A stretch of DNA of 64,000 nucleotides from an uncultured Bacteroidales bacterium. Lineage in GTDB: Bacteria; Bacteroidota; Bacteroidia; Bacteroidales; UBA932. Below, one piece after another: positions 1-8,473 of this stretch. The notes under the pieces are model-generated. The model did no database searches, was not told the origin of the DNA, and saw nothing but the letters and a program-made list of their open reading frames with translations. A program made the position numbers and the translations under genes. How positions within the stretch are numbered: the first letter of the stretch is position 1; each line of letters starts with the position of its first letter. Where the stretch lies: NCBI GenBank assembly GCA_944325505.1, contig CALVAJ010000005.1, positions 36,274-100,273 on the forward strand, read 5' to 3'.

Positions 1-471
1 ATATGGATTGGCAAAACTGTTTATCTCCACCTGAATCTGCCCGGCTTTGATAAAGCCTGTCTGTGGTGTATCTACAGTTCTTGGATAAGTGTAGAACGCT
101 TTGTGATAATGCGAGCCTTTGCTTGTCAGACCGGGGATTACCAGTTCTTCTAGTCCGGCTGTCATATTCTTTGCTGTTCGCCGTATAAGATTTTTGAGTT
201 GATTGCCGCTCAATGTCCACGCTTCGGCTATGGCGATGTCTATATCTTCGGAAAATCTGGCTCCGATACCATAGGCTTTGGTAAGGCTTGTCCCTCCTTT
301 GAAAATGGCCTGGCTCCCCTTGTCTCCTGTTACCATAAGAGACAGTGAGCGGCATATCCAATAGTCTTTTTCTATAAAGATGCTTTTTATGCCGAGACCA
401 CCTTCTTCTATCGGACGGGAAGCGGCTTCTATTGCGTCAGCGAAAAGTTGTGGATTCTCGTGCAGTTTCAT
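1..471 (-). CDS. AbiEii/AbiGii-like nucleotidyltransferase toxin (partial, 3' end outside window)
   Basis: The N-terminal 157 codons of a nucleotidyltransferase of the AbiEii/AbiGii toxin family; the rest lies beyond base 1. The start at 471 gives MKLHENPQLFADAIEAA. The family signature is clear: a KGGTSL motif (residues 58-63) followed by RFSEDIDI (72-79), with the metal-binding pair D76/D78. Known family members act as type IV toxins in abortive infection and modify tRNA or other targets by nucleotidyl transfer. The start codon overlaps the stop of the upstream gene as ATGA, so the two are translationally coupled, as in abiE-type pairs. The target and toxicity are not known from sequence. 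Confidence 0.88.
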   Translation of the reverse strand, partial: MKLHENPQLFADAIEAASRPIEEGGLGIKSIFIEKDYWICRSLSLMVTGDKGSQAIFKGGTSLTKAYGIGARFSEDIDIAIAEAWTLSGNQLKNLIRRTAKNMTAGLEELVIPGLTSKGSHYHKAFYTYPRTVDTPQTGFIKAGQIQVEINSFANPY

Positions 472-1199
472 ATTTCTACGATGTTCCAGGATGATTTGGT
501 GGGTAATGCTTGTTCGGAGACGGGGAGCTTATATGTTGTGACGCCATTGAGCGTTTTACCAAGTCCGAATGTGTCCGAGCCGATATTTTCAAGGATTGCT
601 CCCAGCAGTGCACGAACATACGGGGTATAGTTTTCCGCCAAAGTGCATAGGTGCTCCCTGCTTTTATCCGACAGATTGCCGATCAGATTGCTGATATTGA
701 TTATGAAATCGTCCGGTGTTGCCGCAGGAATATTCCGTATCAGTTTTATGGCATCAAGTATACGTAACAACGGGATATTCTCCTCAGTGATGGCATTGGA
801 CTGTACAATGAATGATATGGTATATTCCCCTCTTTTCAGAGGCCGGCGATACTTATTCGTTCCGATTGTAATTGCTGAAGTAATCTGTGTTGTCAGTCCC
901 ATCTGGGCAAATGCCGGTATTCCGGTAATGTAGCCTATAGGTTTGCCGTTTTTCTCTAACAAATCTTTTACTGCTTCCGTTACAGGAGGCTTCAGCGAAC
1001 CGAAAACCGTCTGTTTCGGTTTGAAATATTTGCCTTTTGAGATTTTGCTGATGTTTCCGGCTGCAATCTGTCTGCCGAGTGCTTTGACCAAAGCCGGCTG
1101 ATATTTTGGGACAACATTGAAATCGGCAATGGTAAATACTTTGCCTGGTGGTATTGAATTGAGTGTGTCCTGAATTTGCTTTGAGATAACCATAGTCAT
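468..1199 (-). CDS. DUF6088-type antitoxin of the AbiE-like pair
   Basis: About 243 residues, starting MTMVISKQIQDTLNSIPPGK. It resembles the DUF6088 family, AbiEi-like regulators with an N-terminal winged-helix region (roughly the first 70 residues, containing the FTIADF segment) usually found directly upstream of an AbiEii toxin. I chose 1199 (or 1193, the next ATG two codons on) over the longer in-frame start at 1244, because a near-perfect promoter (1214-1245) lies inside that extension and would leave a very short leader. Its stop overlaps the toxin start (ATGA). By family, it should neutralise the toxin and repress its own promoter; that is inference. Confidence 0.82.
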   Translation of the reverse strand: MTMVISKQIQDTLNSIPPGKVFTIADFNVVPKYQPALVKALGRQIAAGNISKISKGKYFKPKQTVFGSLKPPVTEAVKDLLEKNGKPIGYITGIPAFAQMGLTTQITSAITIGTNKYRRPLKRGEYTISFIVQSNAITEENIPLLRILDAIKLIRNIPAATPDDFIINISNLIGNLSDKSREHLCTLAENYTPYVRALLGAILENIGSDTFGLGKTLNGVTTYKLPVSEQALPTKSSWNIVEI

Positions 1200-1417
1200 T
1201 ACGTTTCTAAATACAAAGATACAAAAGTCTTGTTTTCTACGCAAAAAACTTGACTTTTTCTGAAGATGTTTATTCCATAATAATAGCCGCTTTCATATTC
1301 GAAGCCCTCTATTGAGGGTAGCATCTTCCAGTCATCCTCTCCTGCATATCTGACCGCATATACATCCGTAAGAATATTGTTGCCGCAAGATGTATATACG
1401 CCGAAATGCCAAACGAT
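1199..1417 (-). pseudogene. Remnant of a DUF4377-like secreted protein
   Basis: An open stretch on the minus strand without a usable start codon; a stop lies just upstream at 1420-1418. Its translation contains YAVRYAGEDDW, then PSIEGFEYESGYYYGI. This is the pattern of DUF4377 domains (a W, then IEGF-Y-x-x-GY-Y, then a beta strand). The 5' half of the gene is missing. The frame runs on through the promoter region and stops at TAA 1201-1199, sharing one base with the antitoxin ATG. I read it as a decayed fragment, perhaps cut when the toxin-antitoxin module inserted. Assignment by motif only. Confidence 0.4.
1214..1245 (-). promoter_or_regulatory. Bacteroides-type promoter of the AbiE-like operon
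   Basis: On the minus strand, TTTG at 1245-1242, then 20 nt, then TATCTTTG at 1221-1214. This is an exact match to the Bacteroides sigma consensus (TTTG, 19-21 nt, TAnnTTTG). It sits about 15 nt before the ATG at 1199, so the mRNA leader would be only about 5-10 nt long. Confidence 0.72.
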
Positions 1418-1535
1418 TTATTTTATGTCGGTAACCCGCTTATTTTTGCAGTTCCCGATCAAGAATCCTGATTTTTTCTTATTTTTACACGAAAATTGCA
1501 GGTGCCATGACCTTCCCTGAAATTGGTTGTCACTT

Positions 1536-4500
1536 TTAGAGCGGTTTAACTGATTTTTCGGAAAGGGCAATACTGTGGACACCGGCGGAAGGGATGGAAA
1601 TCCCGTAATGGCGGCCTGTTGCCGCATCCATGATTTCAAGCACGTCCGGACCGGTCGTCTGCACGATAACGGTATCACCGGTCCGACCGGATTCCGGCAC
1701 TTGGATATTGAGTATATCGGTGGTATTGGAGCGGGGCAGGATGGCGAAGCTGCCGCACTGATGCAGTGTCTCCATGCAATAATGACGGACCTTGAAAGAG
1801 AAATCCTTCCCCGAACAGCTCCAGACGGCTTCTGCCGGAGAACTGCCTTTCCAGTCCGTATTCAGCAGATAAAAAGTCCGTATGCCATCATGTTCCCATA
1901 CGGTGTAGCTTACGTTCTCCGATGCGGCTATCCACCCTTCCTGCAGGTCTTGCGAGAGGATGCTTTCCGCGAGTTCACGCAAATCGTTCTCGTAACCGGC
2001 TCTGACCAGATCATTTGCCGGATAGCATTTCCCGGCATAATAGATTATCTTTCCGGCGCCATACTCCTTTTCCACCCGGCCTTTCAAATCCCTGTAGTCC
2101 CGGCCCAACATCTTGCGTAACAGAGAATCGTTTTCCGGGAAACGGACAGGCCTGTCCGGCCGGAGTTCCGCATTGAGATGGGCTGCAGACAGGACAAGCG
2201 TTCCTCCTTCCCGTACGAATTCTTCAAGATGGACGAAATCCGACTCATCATACGTATTCCAGCCGAGGAAAACCACCGCCTCATACCTGTTCCAGACATC
2301 GGCAGGCGCTTCGACAGGCACCAAATCCACGGTTCCGTACGGTGTATCCGTAAACATGTTCTCGGTAGTGCACCAGCCGACGAAATGATTCGGATAAAAG
2401 ACTTTCAACAGATCGAAACTGCGGGATGCATCGTTGAAAGCCCACTTTTCACCTTCCTGGGACCACAGTGTCCCCCTGTTGCACACATTCCACGCATCGT
2501 TCCGGCCCTGGACCACAGCTATGCGGCTGACCTGCTCACCCCTGCGCGTATGCGTCTGTATGAAATCCAATATCCTGTTCTGGGCATAACGATGCTGCCT
2601 GCCGGACTCCGAATACCTGTCATTTGCATATTCATCGGTCCACAGGGCTTCTTCCGTATTGATATGCGAAGAGCCGTGCATGTAGGCCGTCGCGAGAGAC
2701 ATGTAAAGCCACAAGGGATGCTCCGCAGCGGTAAACGGCCCCGTACCCCACTGCATCGCGTGAAGAGAGCCGTACGACGGTCTGGAATATGCCTTAGACG
2801 CTCCTCGCAGCGATGACATGACGAGTTCTTCAGGTCCGTACATCTGTTCGGCGCCGAGCCACTGATAACCTGCCCGATACAGATACCGGAAAAAGGTCGA
2901 AGGGCCGGTATGCCTGATACTCCCGCCCTTGGAATAACGGAGATTGTCGACAAGGTACCGCGCCCCGTCAGCCATATCAGTGACCTTGTACGGGTCGTAA
3001 TGGATGAATACCCCCTTATCGGTATATATAGGTCTGTGCCTGGCGAATATGCCTCCGTACGGACGCGCCCGGGCGGCAAGATCGCTGTACAGGCCTTCGT
3101 ACAGGAAATGTCTCCAGTAATTGTATCCGCCGTCGTTTTCATGAGACTGTTTGCCCCGGAACATCGGTGATGAAAGCGCTTCCGCAGGAGGATTCAGCCT
3201 GCTTCCGGCAAGGGTTCTGCCCTCCGCCTGCCATGCATACGGCATGTTCAGTCCGCACAAAAGCGTCTTGTAACGGTCTATGAATTCAGGAGTCCATTCC
3301 CTGAAACCGCTCCATTGGTAGGAAGGACGGAACTGGTACCAGTTGCCGATACGGGCAGAGACATACCATTTGAAAAAATAATCATAGACAGGCCTTGTCT
3401 TGTCGACATATATTTCATCTCCCGAAGAGAGGTACACCTGATCATATCCGTGCTCGAGCACTTGGGAGACTGCCACTTCCACTGTCCTGTCCCCGTCCGA
3501 AAGCCTTATCGGCACATCTGTCCCGCACGCCGCGCCATGCAGAGGCACCGCATGAAGTCCGGGCTCGGGAAAGGACAAAGTCTGACGGGCCGGGGATATC
3601 GCATTGCCGGAGGCGGCAGAAACTTCCAACAGCACATTTTCCGCATTCGTTTCTATCAGAATCCCGGCATCCTCTCCGACTGAAACATATTTCGGAACGG
3701 ATACCGCCTCGAAACTCCTTGCCGGCTCCTCCAAAAGTTCGAAAGATCTCAGGACATAAGGGAACACGGTCTGCGGAGGCTCGGATACGAGGGTAAGGTT
3801 GAAAACTCCGCTGCCCCCGACCCACCCGGGCAATGGGATATAGAAATCGGCGATATTCGATGCGCGGTCGAAAACATTGCCTTCGAAGCAGGTCCTGCCG
3901 TTGAAAGACAGGCGCCACCGCGGCCAGCTGTGGACGGAAAGGTTGCACCCCACCCAATAATCCGTACTGTCCTTCCCGACTTCGGAAAACTTGCCGAACG
4001 GGATATCGACAAACCGTTTTCCTTCCCGGAGCAGATAAGGCGACTCTACCCGGCACACGCCGCTGAATCCGGTCCCGCCTACTTTCATCAAGATGCAGGC
4101 GACCTCTTTTTCCACTTCAAAGTCGGCGGTGATTTCCTCGAAAACATCGGATGTCCCTCTCGGGACAGACAGACGGAATACCGTATCCGGACTGTCATAA
4201 ATATCCTGTGCCGCCCGGCCCGGCTTGGCATAATATACCTCCATTTCAAGTCCGAAGCCATGGCCGTCCCCGTCATAACACAGGGAATCCCTCATGACTA
4301 CCGGAAGGACGGCCGTGAATTTTCCCGACGGCATGCCCCCGATACGGTAATACGCGACCCTTTCGAAACTGTCACCGTTGCCTTTGAAGTACAGGGAATA
4401 CTTCTCGTTCGCGGTAACCAAGGAATCGAGGGAATCATCTATCAGATATTCAGCCTCGCGGAAAAGCGTCTCGCCGCGAGCCGTGAACGGCTCCGGCAGG

Positions 4501-6818
4501 GAAGCTCCGCCTACAACCCTGATCATCCTGCGGACAGGCATGTGAGAGTTCAGTATTGCCGCTCCGACGGCAAAAGAAGAATCCGGCATGACCGTATATC
4601 CGTTTTCCCTGTCTTCGAACAGGACCGTACGCCTTTCTCTCTGCATGTTGCCGTACGGAACAGAGAGGCATTCGGCATAAACGGACTTCGCCACATCCAC
4701 AGGGTCACCCTGAGGGGTAGACGGATAGCCGTCATGACTGCGGGTCCATTCCTCATCCATCGCATAGAAATCGATTTCAGGCATCTCCTTTCCGGCACGC
4801 ATAGCTGTCAGAAGCGCATCCGACCATGTTTTCCAGCGTCTGTAATAAACGTCTTTCAGGATTCCGTTCCATTCCTTGTGGGCATAATCCCTGAGTCCTC
4901 CGGCTTCCGCCGCCGTCCTGTTTCCCCATGTCGTTATCTGGACCCGGGCATTCCATTCGAGCCAGTCTTTTTCCTGTGATGTGCAGCCGAGGGCCTTCGC
5001 GTCTTCGAGCCAGCTGCCGACCATGAATTCCGCTCTTGTGGAAAGAAGCCTGTCCTGACATAGAATCAGTTTCAGAAAAGCATCGGAAAGTTTGGCAAGC
5101 CTTTCCGCATCACGGTCTTTCCAGGCCTCCTGCATCTCCCTGTAGACAAGCCGTCCCTTTTCCGCGACAGCCTGACGGACGATATCGACAAGGTCATACT
5201 CGAAATTGTCGTTTCCTCTGAATCCTTCCGATGCCGCTACCATCCTGCCCGCCGCATCTATCACATCTTCGGGCCAGTAATAGTCCTGAGTCTCGGCCCA
5301 GGAGGACACCTGGGTAATATCCATCGCAGGCCTTGCGCAGAATATCGACTCATAGGTCCCCTGCTGGGTCGAAAAGTCCGGAGCATTGTATATGGTTTCG
5401 GAAAGTATCTTCCATGCCGCGGAGACATTGCCGTCGCTGCGGCCATATCTTGCAGACAGATAATTCCCGAGCCATTCTTCCTTGGTGAATTTTTCATCCC
5501 GCCACGGAAGTTCCATGAGGAGTTCGTACATGACCGGATTGTTGCCGATTCCCTCCATGGTCAGACCAGCTCCTTTCATCGTCGCGGAAAAGGACGACTC
5601 CCGGGCCTTGTAGAATTCGTCTATGACATGGTCCATTTTTCCGTGCAGCCCGACATTTCCGCCGAAATTCAGCAGCATGCAATATATCCAGTCATGCTGT
5701 CCGAAACCATCTTTCCTGTACCATGATGATGCCGGATCGCCCCATTGCGGACGGCTTTCGGAATAAAGGTCTAGAACTATCATGTCTCCTGCAGGCAGTT
5801 CGCGGATCATGTCATCGTACGGGCAGTTGCCCCATGCCTGAGCGACCCAGACTGCGTCCGGATTGGCCTGTTTCATGGCAGTCCATATCGCTTTCCCGGC
5901 GGCGGCAAGGTCCACTCCTTCGATGCTCCCTCCCTCATGGAAAGGGTCCATGCTGTAATAATCCGTCTTCCCGAACAGTTTTTCGAGTTCCTCGTAATAT
6001 AGGGCGGCTATGTCGGCAAAATCCCGGCTGCCAGGCTGAAGGAAAGCAGGACGATGGTATCCGTTCCAGTATCCAGGGTCCGAAATACCGATGCCGAGAC
6101 GCTCTCCCGCATCATGAGGCAGCATTCCGGAATAGCCTGGGAATACCGGTTTCATCCCGTATTCCCTCATCCTGTCCAGAATCCTGTGCTGCAGCTCTAT
6201 CCGTCTTTCACACCAGCCGCCGGTATTCGGACCTCCCCATCCCTCGAGGTTGTTCATCAGCCACCAGGCCTGAAATGCCGGTCCGGCAATGAAACTGTCG
6301 GCCTCTTCAGAAGTATACCCGAGCCTTTCGAGAACATTTTTCCACACGCTTTCCATCCCGATGATGGACAGAGGCAGGTTTATCCCGTGCAGAGCCATCC
6401 AGTCTATCTCCTGCTCCCAGCGTTCCCAGTCCCAGAATGCCATGGAATACGAGTATGTGCAGTAATTCAGATAATACCGGTACGGCAGATCCGTCTCATG
6501 TCTTTCCTTTTCGGGAACGGGAGGCAGCACATCCGGCAGTTCGGCTTTCATGCAGTTCCATGACAGGTGCACTCCGGCATAATATTTCAGATACCAGTTC
6601 ACGCCTGCAGCCATGTCGACGTAGCTGTCTGCGCGCACCACAACCTTGTTTCCTTTCTGGTCCAGCTCGAAGAAAGCCCGGTCCGTTTCGACCAGTTCCA
6701 AAACGAATTTGCGCGAAGCGCCCTTATCGATGCGCTCGAGCATGTCTTTCACAGGATGTGCCTGCAGACTCGCAGTCCACAGGCACATCAGCAAAAATAT
6801 TGTCAACGTTTTTTTCAT
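1536..6818 (-). CDS. GH89 alpha-N-acetylglucosaminidase fused to a second glycosidase-like module
   Basis: A secreted protein of 1760 residues (ATG at 6818; signal peptide MKKTLTIFLLMCLWTASLQA). Residues about 20-695 are a full NAGLU/GH89 enzyme. It shows MKPVFPGYSGMLPHDAGERL (about 222-241), DPFHEGG with acidic E295, NCPYDDMIRELPAGD, and TMEGIGNNPVMYELLMELPW with acidic E422; these two Glu fit the retaining catalytic pair of the family. Residues about 705-1130 are beta-rich linker domains. Residues about 1130-1700 look like a second (beta/alpha) barrel with GAEQMYGPEEL and INTEEALW acidic motifs, followed by a GH42-like alpha/beta segment (EAVVFLGWNTYDESDF) and a beta sandwich. Typical bacterial GH89 enzymes lack such a second head. 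An in-frame ATG 10 codons earlier gives a poor signal peptide. Last gene of PUL1, 26 bp after the DUF4832 gene. Confidence 0.85.
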   Translation of the reverse strand: MKKTLTIFLLMCLWTASLQAHPVKDMLERIDKGASRKFVLELVETDRAFFELDQKGNKVVVRADSYVDMAAGVNWYLKYYAGVHLSWNCMKAELPDVLPPVPEKERHETDLPYRYYLNYCTYSYSMAFWDWERWEQEIDWMALHGINLPLSIIGMESVWKNVLERLGYTSEEADSFIAGPAFQAWWLMNNLEGWGGPNTGGWCERRIELQHRILDRMREYGMKPVFPGYSGMLPHDAGERLGIGISDPGYWNGYHRPAFLQPGSRDFADIAALYYEELEKLFGKTDYYSMDPFHEGGSIEGVDLAAAGKAIWTAMKQANPDAVWVAQAWGNCPYDDMIRELPAGDMIVLDLYSESRPQWGDPASSWYRKDGFGQHDWIYCMLLNFGGNVGLHGKMDHVIDEFYKARESSFSATMKGAGLTMEGIGNNPVMYELLMELPWRDEKFTKEEWLGNYLSARYGRSDGNVSAAWKILSETIYNAPDFSTQQGTYESIFCARPAMDITQVSSWAETQDYYWPEDVIDAAGRMVAASEGFRGNDNFEYDLVDIVRQAVAEKGRLVYREMQEAWKDRDAERLAKLSDAFLKLILCQDRLLSTRAEFMVGSWLEDAKALGCTSQEKDWLEWNARVQITTWGNRTAAEAGGLRDYAHKEWNGILKDVYYRRWKTWSDALLTAMRAGKEMPEIDFYAMDEEWTRSHDGYPSTPQGDPVDVAKSVYAECLSVPYGNMQRERRTVLFEDRENGYTVMPDSSFAVGAAILNSHMPVRRMIRVVGGASLPEPFTARGETLFREAEYLIDDSLDSLVTANEKYSLYFKGNGDSFERVAYYRIGGMPSGKFTAVLPVVMRDSLCYDGDGHGFGLEMEVYYAKPGRAAQDIYDSPDTVFRLSVPRGTSDVFEEITADFEVEKEVACILMKVGGTGFSGVCRVESPYLLREGKRFVDIPFGKFSEVGKDSTDYWVGCNLSVHSWPRWRLSFNGRTCFEGNVFDRASNIADFYIPLPGWVGGSGVFNLTLVSEPPQTVFPYVLRSFELLEEPARSFEAVSVPKYVSVGEDAGILIETNAENVLLEVSAASGNAISPARQTLSFPEPGLHAVPLHGAACGTDVPIRLSDGDRTVEVAVSQVLEHGYDQVYLSSGDEIYVDKTRPVYDYFFKWYVSARIGNWYQFRPSYQWSGFREWTPEFIDRYKTLLCGLNMPYAWQAEGRTLAGSRLNPPAEALSSPMFRGKQSHENDGGYNYWRHFLYEGLYSDLAARARPYGGIFARHRPIYTDKGVFIHYDPYKVTDMADGARYLVDNLRYSKGGSIRHTGPSTFFRYLYRAGYQWLGAEQMYGPEELVMSSLRGASKAYSRPSYGSLHAMQWGTGPFTAAEHPLWLYMSLATAYMHGSSHINTEEALWTDEYANDRYSESGRQHRYAQNRILDFIQTHTRRGEQVSRIAVVQGRNDAWNVCNRGTLWSQEGEKWAFNDASRSFDLLKVFYPNHFVGWCTTENMFTDTPYGTVDLVPVEAPADVWNRYEAVVFLGWNTYDESDFVHLEEFVREGGTLVLSAAHLNAELRPDRPVRFPENDSLLRKMLGRDYRDLKGRVEKEYGAGKIIYYAGKCYPANDLVRAGYENDLRELAESILSQDLQEGWIAASENVSYTVWEHDGIRTFYLLNTDWKGSSPAEAVWSCSGKDFSFKVRHYCMETLHQCGSFAILPRSNTTDILNIQVPESGRTGDTVIVQTTGPDVLEIMDAATGRHYGISIPSAGVHSIALSEKSVKPL

Positions 6819-6844
6819 ACGTATATCAGTTTGACGAATACATG

Positions 6845-8449
6845 TCAAAAGGTGATTTCAGAAAAGACATTGACCATGACAGACTTGTCCGCAGACCACC
6901 AGTGGGTCACGGCGCCGTTCAGGGCAAAGCGGATATCGAACTGCGCATCGCCGGAGGCAGGAACCGCAGTATCGGTAATATTCGGATCAGGCATCCAGAT
7001 ACCCACCTTGTATGTACCTGATGATGCAGTCAGGGATGCCGTGCCTAAAACCGTATGTACATCGGCAGCCGTAGGGTCATCGGACCATGGCACCCAGGTC
7101 TTGGGGTCGGCATCGGTCTTTATTTTCTGCGCTATGGTTCCGTCGGAAGCTATCAGGACGATATAGACTTCCTTGGGATTGACCACCGTAGAGAAACCGG
7201 TGTTGGTCAGAGACAGATCATATGAAAGCTGTCCGCCTTCGGCACTCACGGCAGATTCGGATGAGAGATTCAGCCTGTATCCCAAATGGTCGCGGACAAA
7301 ATCGAAGAAACTGCGCGAGACTTCCTTGCCCTCTTCATTCATGAAATAGCTCTCGTCGAAAAGTATTTCGTAAGAGGCCAGCATATCGGCAGTAACGGTC
7401 TGCGACTTCCAGTTCGTGATATTGAGTTCATAGTTCTGGCTCACATCCAGTGACGAATAACGGTGCTCTTTCAGCGTCTTGAGCACATCGGTCAAAGGGA
7501 GGAGGTCCGACAGGCCCCATGTCCCGCCCTCGTTCTGCGGAAGTTCGCCGCAAATATAGGCATTGTATTTCTCAGCTTCGTCCTTTACCTGTGTATAGTC
7601 CTCGCCGACATAGTCATTGCCGGAAGCCATGGCATGGGTGCCGGCAGTAAAATAATCGTTGTTGTACCCTATCCGGGCCGATACTGCCGCATCATCGCAG
7701 AAACCGAGGCGTTTCTTGTCGGCAGGATACCTGATTTCCAGGGAATATTCCTCCGGGAACACATCGAGAAGGGCATCCATGACGCCTTTCCGCTCAGTAT
7801 CGTCAACTCCGGCCCATTCTCCCCAGTCGCCGAAAAATCCGGACTGGAGTGCAGCTATCGTTCCTTTGTAGTCAGAAAAGATGCCTGCTTCGGAGAGCTG
7901 CGATATATGTCTTTTCACATGGTCCAAGGTAATATCATCCGCTATCGAATTCTCACGGTCGTACGAATAGGCAAACCTGAGCAATGTCTGCAGGCCGGAA
8001 GATTTGACGGCATTCAGAATTTCCTTTGTAAGGTCAATTGCCGTCTGATCCAGGTCTTCCGAAATCCACGGACTCAGATAGACATACTGCTGCACCAAAG
8101 TCAGACTGTCCCTGTCGAAATCCCCGTAGGACTCCATACGTGCGGCATATACCGTAGCAGGGTCGGTCTCGGTGAAAACGCCTTCATTTGTCTGTACATA
8201 CGGATTGTACATTTTATATTGGCTTCCCGCCTTCTGGAGCAGGAAATTCGATTCCACGAAGAAGCCCCGGTCTGGGTTGCGCAGCGGCGCAATGTCTGTC
8301 CTTTCAAGATCTCCGGTTTCGCCGGGATTGTACGAATAGTCCTTGTACTGCCCGGCTTCCACCGTCAAGGTTTCGGTGCAGCCGGAAAGGGCAGCCAACG
8401 ACAGAAGCAGACAAATCGCTCCGAAGCATATTCTGTTATGATTTTTCAT
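6845..8449 (-). CDS. DUF4874/DUF4832 lipoprotein
   Basis: A lipoprotein of 534 residues: ATG at 8449, short signal peptide, lipobox LAALSGC. A TTG four codons earlier is also in frame but less likely. The DUF4874 part begins with IAPLRNPDRGFFVESNF and is followed by the DUF4832 part. Conserved blocks include LLRFAYSYD, GFFGDWGEW, LEIRYPADKK, NNDYFTAGTHA, ICGELPQNEGGTWG and the C-terminal beta domain. The acidic residues in WGEW and GELP sit where clan-A glycosidases carry their catalytic pair, but no activity is established for this family. It is a paralogue of the protein at 15794-17269. In PUL1 it lies between the SusE-like gene (24 bp gap) and GH89, so it is probably on the cell surface. 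Confidence 0.85.
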   Translation of the reverse strand: MKNHNRICFGAICLLLSLAALSGCTETLTVEAGQYKDYSYNPGETGDLERTDIAPLRNPDRGFFVESNFLLQKAGSQYKMYNPYVQTNEGVFTETDPATVYAARMESYGDFDRDSLTLVQQYVYLSPWISEDLDQTAIDLTKEILNAVKSSGLQTLLRFAYSYDRENSIADDITLDHVKRHISQLSEAGIFSDYKGTIAALQSGFFGDWGEWAGVDDTERKGVMDALLDVFPEEYSLEIRYPADKKRLGFCDDAAVSARIGYNNDYFTAGTHAMASGNDYVGEDYTQVKDEAEKYNAYICGELPQNEGGTWGLSDLLPLTDVLKTLKEHRYSSLDVSQNYELNITNWKSQTVTADMLASYEILFDESYFMNEEGKEVSRSFFDFVRDHLGYRLNLSSESAVSAEGGQLSYDLSLTNTGFSTVVNPKEVYIVLIASDGTIAQKIKTDADPKTWVPWSDDPTAADVHTVLGTASLTASSGTYKVGIWMPDPNITDTAVPASGDAQFDIRFALNGAVTHWWSADKSVMVNVFSEITF

Positions 8450-8473
8450 AATTTTCCGCAAATTTAGTATAAA

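Noticed and set aside
1246-1535. Possible small gene or regulatory RNA between the antitoxin and GH89 genes
   Set aside because: Beyond the decayed DUF4377-like frame I saw no start codon with coding pattern, no strong hairpin and no terminator in these bases.
3930-4979. A 349-codon plus-strand frame
   Set aside because: It is opposite the middle of the GH89 gene, has no recognisable motif, and an Arg-rich, His-rich composition typical of antisense frames in this GC range.
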